Below are positions 16,696-20,395 of a stretch of 20,395 bases of DNA, one piece after another. How positions within the stretch are numbered: position 1 is the first letter of the stretch; the number at the start of each line of letters is the position of its first letter. The notes beneath the pieces are model-generated. The model ran no database searches. It worked only from the letters and a program-made list of their open reading frames with translations, and was not told the DNA's origin. The DNA lies in the IMG/VR virus record IMGVR_UViG_3300031696_001368, positions 1 through 20,395 of that record; one strand, given 5' to 3'. Both the position numbers and the translations under genes were made by a program. The stretch comes from a virus.

Positions 16696-18515
16696 CAGTG
16701 AACCTCCAAGTAGTCATTACCACACTTAACATCACCCGCACACATGAGGGTAATACCGAACTTCTTAGGTGTTTCTGAGAAGCAATGACGGATAATAACT
16801 TCAGCCGCCTCTTTATCTTTAGGATTTATTTCCCAACTACACTCATCATGATATGCAAGTAGCTGTAAGAACTCTATATTAGCAGCTTCAAACGACTCAT
16901 TGATGTCTACGATGGTATGTTTAAAGATAATAGCCTCTGTACCCTGAATAAGATAACAGAAGGCCTTGTAACTCTCTTCCACTATGATCTTTCGACCATC
17001 AACACCCATTAAATATCCTCTCTGAGCAGCCACTTGTGACTTCTTAGTTAACTCACGGAGGGCAGGCCAACGGTTAAGAAACTTATTCTTAGCTTTGTTA
17101 CCCGCATCTTCTGGTATCTCTAGTATTCTGGCTAACTTACGTCCACCAGCACCAAAGGCCCATGCAAAGAAGAAAGGTTTAGCTTGGTTACGAGTACAAC
17201 CTATAGCATCAGCATTCTTTTGGTGTATATCACCACTCATTATTTCATTGATAAACTCTTTATCTTTAGAGAAATGAGCCATGATACGAGCTTGGTAAGC
17301 TGCACCGTCTGCTGATATAATAGTCTTACCCTCAGGTACTTGGAATAGCTTACGGATCTGTGAACCATAAGCGGCTTTAGGTGAAGGTATATTAGCTATA
17401 CCGATATGGGTCTGTCTACCTGTGGCAGCACCTATATCAATTACATCACCATGCAGTCGTCCATCCCAGTACATCTTCTCCCAACCTTTAAGAACAGATT
17501 GCCTTGCTCTAAGTGTAAAGAATCTATCTATCATAACACCAGTCGGCCCTATTCGAGCTAGAGCAGTGGATGTTAGTTTAGGTGAGGTCTTTACAAATGA
17601 ACCATCAACTCTCTTAAAGTTCCAATCGTCCCATACAACACCATTACGCTCTAGGTAATCTTTCAAGTGATCTTGATTGCCTATACGTGCAGGTGTTAAT
17701 ACGCTACGTTGAAACTCAGTACCAGCCTCAATGGGTGGTGGGATTCTCAGAGCGTCCGAGGGGTCTACGTACTCTCCTAGGTACTCCCCTACAACTCTAG
17801 CTGAGACTGAAGTATATTCCCCGTTCTTCTTATATTTAGGTGTCTTGGGTTCTTTATCAATCATTATTGTGATTGAACCAAGTAGGGGTTCTACAGTTTC
17901 CTCAATAGTGGTTAACTCCTCTTGGATTAAATCCATTAGAGCTAGCTTACCTTCTTGATCGAACTTCCAGCCATTAGTACATTGCATGGATGTGTAATGT
18001 GACATCCTATGTTCAATGTCAATAGCCTGTTGATACTTACCACCAGTTCGTTGTAAAATGAGATTAGCTTCTCTAACTATCCTTTCATAGATAGCTTCGT
18101 TAACCGTGACATCCTGAATACAGTACGCCATCATCTCAGGTGTATACTTAGACCAGTCCTCGTATGCGCCTTTAGGGAAACTAAGATTCTCACCCCAAGC
18201 CTTCATACTATGCTTACCTATACGGTTAAACTGATTCAATCTAGACATAATCAATGTGTCATAGACCTTCTCATGAGGTACAGTGTACCCCATAACCATA
18301 GCGATAGCAGGCCCATCAAACCTTATGAAGTTATGACCTATAATACGATCAGCAGCCTCCATGTAGGGTATTGCTTCAGAGTTGTTAGGTAATGAGTCAT
18401 CATAATCCGAGAATGATAATGTCTCACCACCTACTTCTTTGATTGCTATACACCAAATCGAGGTTAACTCCGTTAATAACCCATCGGTTTCAATGTCCAC
18501 AATTATATTCTTCAT
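16695..18515 (-). CDS. DNA polymerase, family A, T7 gp5-like with 3'-5' exonuclease (606 aa)
   Basis: Exonuclease domain: D7-I-E9 (Exo I), HNFIRFD67 (Exo II), Y131-C-I-Q-D135 (Exo III). Polymerase domain: RLHGDVIDIGAATGRQTH (353-370); motif A A402-D403 with R410; motif B R442-N-Q-A-K446 with F450; motif C H556-D557-E558. The C-terminus NDYLEVH resembles T7 NWAICH. A segment at about 213-284 falls where T7 pol has its thioredoxin-binding insertion, so a processivity-loop equivalent is possible (inference). It is about 100 residues shorter than T7 gp5. Two conserved positions differ: Q408 replaces the motif A glutamate (T7 E480, Klenow E710) and F454 replaces the motif B tyrosine (T7 Y530, Klenow Y766). 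SD AGGAGG lies in the end of the preceding gene; stop overlaps the 25-aa gene start. Confidence 0.97.
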   Translation of the reverse strand: MKNIIVDIETDGLLTELTSIWCIAIKEVGGETLSFSDYDDSLPNNSEAIPYMEAADRIIGHNFIRFDGPAIAMVMGYTVPHEKVYDTLIMSRLNQFNRIGKHSMKAWGENLSFPKGAYEDWSKYTPEMMAYCIQDVTVNEAIYERIVREANLILQRTGGKYQQAIDIEHRMSHYTSMQCTNGWKFDQEGKLALMDLIQEELTTIEETVEPLLGSITIMIDKEPKTPKYKKNGEYTSVSARVVGEYLGEYVDPSDALRIPPPIEAGTEFQRSVLTPARIGNQDHLKDYLERNGVVWDDWNFKRVDGSFVKTSPKLTSTALARIGPTGVMIDRFFTLRARQSVLKGWEKMYWDGRLHGDVIDIGAATGRQTHIGIANIPSPKAAYGSQIRKLFQVPEGKTIISADGAAYQARIMAHFSKDKEFINEIMSGDIHQKNADAIGCTRNQAKPFFFAWAFGAGGRKLARILEIPEDAGNKAKNKFLNRWPALRELTKKSQVAAQRGYLMGVDGRKIIVEESYKAFCYLIQGTEAIIFKHTIVDINESFEAANIEFLQLLAYHDECSWEINPKDKEAAEVIIRHCFSETPKKFGITLMCAGDVKCGNDYLEVH

Positions 18516-18516
18516 C

Positions 18517-18699
18517 CTATCCTCCTATATCTTGACCTTCTACAGAACCAGTTATACTAAGCTCCTCTGCTGTGATATAACCATCCTCAATCAGTACTTG
18601 TTCTAGCATATCTACGACATCCTTAGCAACATAATGCCCTCGGGTGTATAGTTTTACTAGGTCAATTACTTTAGTAGATAGTAGCTCTACATCACCCAT
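18517..18699 (-). CDS. Small acidic unknown protein upstream of DNA polymerase (60 aa)
   Basis: Starts at ATG 18699 with GGAGGAG eight bases upstream, inside the 3' end of the zinc-finger gene, which it overlaps by 13 bases. Its TAG stop (18519-18517) lies within the GGAGGATAG that serves as the ribosome binding site for the DNA polymerase, so translation of this frame and polymerase are probably linked. The product is acidic and mostly helical, MGDVELLSTKVIDLVKLY... with a Gly/Asp-rich end. No domain recognised. Function unknown. Confidence 0.75.
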   Translation of the reverse strand: MGDVELLSTKVIDLVKLYTRGHYVAKDVVDMLEQVLIEDGYITAEELSITGSVEGQDIGG

Positions 18700-18896
18700 T
18701 TAGATAACTCCTCCAAGACAACAACAGCTATTACACCTGCTGCAAGTCCAGCGATACGGTCAACCCTAGTTCTTTTCTTAAGATAAGTAGGGCATCGCTT
18801 ACCATGATCTCGACGATAGTTAGCACGGTTCTTGCCTTCTTTACCGCAATGCTCACATTCCCAAGGTTGTTGTGTTCCTTTAGTTTTACTTGTCAT
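18687..18896 (-). CDS. Small C2HC zinc-finger-like protein with hydrophobic C-terminal helix (69 aa)
   Basis: C14-E-H-C17 and H31-G-K-R-C35 give a CxxC-x13-HxxxC pattern in a Lys/Arg-rich context, typical of a small zinc-binding nucleic-acid-contacting module. Residues about 48-62 (IAGLAAGVIAVVVLE) form a hydrophobic helix followed by KWVM, so the protein may be tail-anchored in the membrane with the zinc module in the cytoplasm. GAGAGG precedes ATG 18896 by eight bases. It follows the ssDNA-binding gene after a 47-base gap that holds a hairpin. The combination of a DNA-binding-type finger and membrane tail is unusual; tethering replicating DNA to the envelope is a hypothesis only. No known family is claimed. 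Confidence 0.78.
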   Translation of the reverse strand: MTSKTKGTQQPWECEHCGKEGKNRANYRRDHGKRCPTYLKKRTRVDRIAGLAAGVIAVVVLEELSKWVM

Positions 18897-18919
18897 AATT
18901 AATTCCTCTCATTAAATTA

Positions 18920-18937
18920 GGGGCCATCTCTGACCCC
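18920..18937 (-). other. Hairpin after the ssDNA-binding gene
   Basis: On the minus strand GGGGTC pairs with GGCCCC (one G-T pair) around the loop AGAGAT, seven bases past the stop of the ssDNA-binding gene. The following bases (TAATTTAATG) are AT-rich but have no proper T-run, so it is more likely a partial terminator, mRNA end stabiliser or processing site than a full terminator. It could let the ssDNA-binding protein be made in excess over downstream genes. Confidence 0.5.
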
Positions 18938-18943
18938 GTTAAA

Positions 18944-19435
18944 TTAAAACTCTTCAGCTTCTACTGCATCACCTTCAACACCGAAGTCGTCACTACCAGA
19001 CTTTGGCTCATACTTCACTAGATCAGTGATTTGAATAGCCAATAGCTGTACACCAGTTCCCTTCTTACCATTAAAGTCATAGTCGTAAGAGAACACTTTA
19101 ACATGGCCTTTAGAACCATGACCAATAGTACGAGGATCGATAGCCGTCTTAGACTTAGCTGCATCCAATACTTCTGGAGCCTCGTTAACATCACCAGCTT
19201 TGTTAGATGTTGGACGTTTAACATTACCATAGAAGTAACCTTCATCATGTTTCTTGATGCCTACACCTAGATCAGTCAACCGTTTTGCAGTGTCTTGATC
19301 ACCAGTACGTAGCTGAACATCCCAAATATCAGTCCCGAATGGGGCATGTGCAGTTGCTAGATGTGGATAGTGAAACTCTACATCACGTACTACTGCTACT
19401 TGAGTGCTGCCTTTTGATGCTTTCTTTGCGTTCAT
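18944..19435 (-). CDS. Single-stranded DNA-binding protein, T7 gp2.5-like (163 aa)
   Basis: The central part (FHYPHLATAHAPFGTDIWDVQL... YFYGNVKRP... GHGSKGHVKVFSYDYDFNGKKGTGVQLLAIQI) reads as an OB-fold phage ssDNA-binding protein, with aromatic residues in strands. The C-terminal tail is strongly acidic and ends in an aromatic residue (DDFGVEGDAVEAEEF), the T7 gp2.5-type tail that contacts DNA polymerase and helicase. It is shorter than T7 gp2.5 (232 aa). It coats single strands at the fork and favours annealing. AAGGA lies eight bases before ATG 19435. It is flanked on both sides by hairpins, the only such gene here, which suggests its dosage is set separately. Confidence 0.9.
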   Translation of the reverse strand: MNAKKASKGSTQVAVVRDVEFHYPHLATAHAPFGTDIWDVQLRTGDQDTAKRLTDLGVGIKKHDEGYFYGNVKRPTSNKAGDVNEAPEVLDAAKSKTAIDPRTIGHGSKGHVKVFSYDYDFNGKKGTGVQLLAIQITDLVKYEPKSGSDDFGVEGDAVEAEEF

Positions 19436-19478
19436 AATGATATTCCTTATTGATTAATTTTACTACGATTTATTCTTT

Positions 19479-19494
19479 TAGAGAGAATTCTCTA
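19479..19494. other. Perfect 6-bp inverted repeat between DUF3310 and ssDNA-binding genes
   Basis: TAGAGA and TCTCTA flank GAAT, and the core AGAGAATTCTCT is a 12-bp palindrome, in a 66-base gap. On the minus strand it is followed by AAAAGAATAAATC rather than a T-run, so it is not an obvious terminator. On the plus-strand side it is preceded by TTTTA. Possible roles are an RNase III-type processing site, a 5' stabilising hairpin for the ssDNA-binding mRNA, or a small hairpin promoter of the kind used by N4 virion RNA polymerase; none is proven. Confidence 0.45.
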
Positions 19495-19501
19495 GGTAGA
19501 A

Positions 19502-19846
19502 TCACCTTTTACCACCGCTTTCAAGGTCTTCCTTGAGGCGTTCTAGGTACCACAATGACTTACCTAAGTCCTGTAGTATCTCATCCTTCTTACCCAGCCT
19601 AAATAGATACTTATAGGCATTAGCTAGGGCAGCTGCTTGTGAGCCATTCCAACCGACTAATAAGTAGTCCATTATATCAAAGTACTCTAAACCGGGTACA
19701 ATGTCTTTATAATGACCGGGGTTTATAGCTGCTTCTCTGAGACTTTCAGCATGATCTGAAGGAAATAGGTCACCTATCTCAGCCAAAGTAGGGCCAATGC
19801 TAGACTCGCTAATATCATACTTGTCTTTATATGAATCTTTACTCAT
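19502..19846 (-). CDS. DUF3310 domain protein (SaV/T7 gp1.7-like C-terminal domain) (114 aa)
   Basis: Residues about 41-110 carry the DUF3310 signature: NPGHYKD (42-48), then YFDIMDYLL, ANAYKYLFRLGKKD, and a final LxKSLWYLERL helix. In T7 gp1.7 this region is part of a dTMP kinase-like protein and the domain is widespread in phages; its stand-alone activity is not firmly known. The N-terminal about 40 residues are polar and variable. TGGAG lies six bases before ATG 19846. Located early in the replication arm, it probably takes part in nucleotide metabolism. Confidence 0.88.
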   Translation of the reverse strand: MSKDSYKDKYDISESSIGPTLAEIGDLFPSDHAESLREAAINPGHYKDIVPGLEYFDIMDYLLVGWNGSQAAALANAYKYLFRLGKKDEILQDLGKSLWYLERLKEDLESGGKR

Positions 19847-19863
19847 AAATTACTCCAGTTGAT

Positions 19864-19879
19864 CCCTTCTCTTTAAGGG
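19864..19879 (-). other. Short hairpin upstream of the DUF3310 gene
   Basis: In the 35-base gap, minus-strand CCCTT and AAGGG can pair around AAAGAG, seven bases before the DUF3310 SD. The stem is only five pairs and lacks a T-run. It may be chance or a weak mRNA-stability element. Confidence 0.3.
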
Positions 19880-19881
19880 GG

Positions 19882-20382
19882 CTATACACTTAGTTTATGT
19901 AACATGATAGCTTTCATCCGACGTTTCAAGGTCGAAGCAGCCCAGTTAACGGTCGTACCTGTACATGACTTCCATCCATCAGTGGTCATAGTACGGACAA
20001 CGTATCTGTTCTCATACCTTAGGAATGACGGATGCTTGAAGTCATGGTATTGAACCATAGTACCTTGCCCCGGTATATTCTCCAACTCCCACTTCTTAGC
20101 CATCTCCACTTGCTGTGCTCTAGCAATGGGTCTCCGTATGGTTACTACCTTGGTCGCGTAGGCCTCATAATCCTCTGGTGTGTTAGGTAGTTGCTCTGCA
20201 TCAAGTACCATGGCTTCCCTTCCAGCTATATCCTGAATAGTAAGGTTCTTTCTAGCAACTTTACGTAGCCATGATGGTGATATCTTGATACTATAGTGGC
20301 GGTAAGAGACTATATTACCAGTGTTCCTAAACTCTAGGTCATATAGATTACCCTTAAGATGCACAACAGGATTGTCGTGCAT
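19882..20382 (-). CDS. Unknown basic protein, first minus-arm gene in the window (166 aa, 5' end uncertain)
   Basis: ATG 20382 is the first visible start, but the frame stays open to the window end (20383-20394, no stop), so the true start may lie outside. A GAG at the very edge (20395-20393), ten bases before the ATG, could be the end of an SD. The protein is basic with a beta-rich N-terminal half (LYDLEFRNTGNIVSYRHYSIKI) followed by a helical segment (RAQQVEMAKKWELENI) and an Arg/Lys-rich C-terminus (WAASTLKRRMKAI), compatible with nucleic-acid binding, but I recognise no family. It leads into the DUF3310 gene after 35 bases. Confidence 0.72.
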   Translation of the reverse strand: MHDNPVVHLKGNLYDLEFRNTGNIVSYRHYSIKISPSWLRKVARKNLTIQDIAGREAMVLDAEQLPNTPEDYEAYATKVVTIRRPIARAQQVEMAKKWELENIPGQGTMVQYHDFKHPSFLRYENRYVVRTMTTDGWKSCTGTTVNWAASTLKRRMKAIMLHKLSV

Positions 20383-20395
20383 TGTTAGTACACTC

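Overview
This window is part of a lytic, tailed, short-tail (podovirus-type) bacteriophage genome with T7-like replication genes. The host is probably a Gram-negative bacterium: strong Shine-Dalgarno sequences precede nearly every gene, but nothing in the window names a host. There is no integrase, tRNA, insertion sequence or CRISPR array. Genes are packed with almost no spacing, and many stops and starts overlap.

The window has two convergent arms. The left arm (+ strand, 1-10594) is a virion module of four genes: a Pro/Asn/Gly-rich protein cut by the window start and carrying an 18-residue tandem repeat; a 518-residue putative internal or tail protein; a 1330-residue ejection-type protein whose first ~125 residues look like a complete staphylococcal-nuclease (SNase) domain; and a 1255-residue protein that I read as a second single-subunit RNA polymerase, of the virion-carried (phage N4 gp50-like) kind. 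The arms meet at a long hairpin flanked by A- and T-runs (10607-10656), which should terminate transcription from both sides.

The right arm (- strand, 20395-10658, read right to left) is the nucleic-acid metabolism module: a 166-residue unknown; a DUF3310 protein; a ssDNA-binding protein with an acidic tail; two small unknowns, one with a C2HC zinc-finger motif plus a hydrophobic tail; family A DNA polymerase; an unlisted 25-residue membrane peptide; 5'-3' exonuclease; RusA-type Holliday junction resolvase; T7 gp4-type primase-helicase; a 95-residue unknown; a T7-type RNA polymerase; and two small unknowns. Capsid, terminase and lysis genes are not seen and presumably lie outside.

Working model (inference): the SNase-bearing protein and the virion RNA polymerase are packaged and ejected with the DNA. 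The virion polymerase starts transcription of the - strand arm, which makes the replication proteins and the second, T7-type RNA polymerase, and that enzyme then transcribes late genes. Such a design would combine an N4-style entry step with a T7-style replisome. The main points to check are the virion RNA polymerase assignment, the SNase fusion, the tiny membrane peptide between polymerase and exonuclease, and the altered motif A/B residues of the DNA polymerase.
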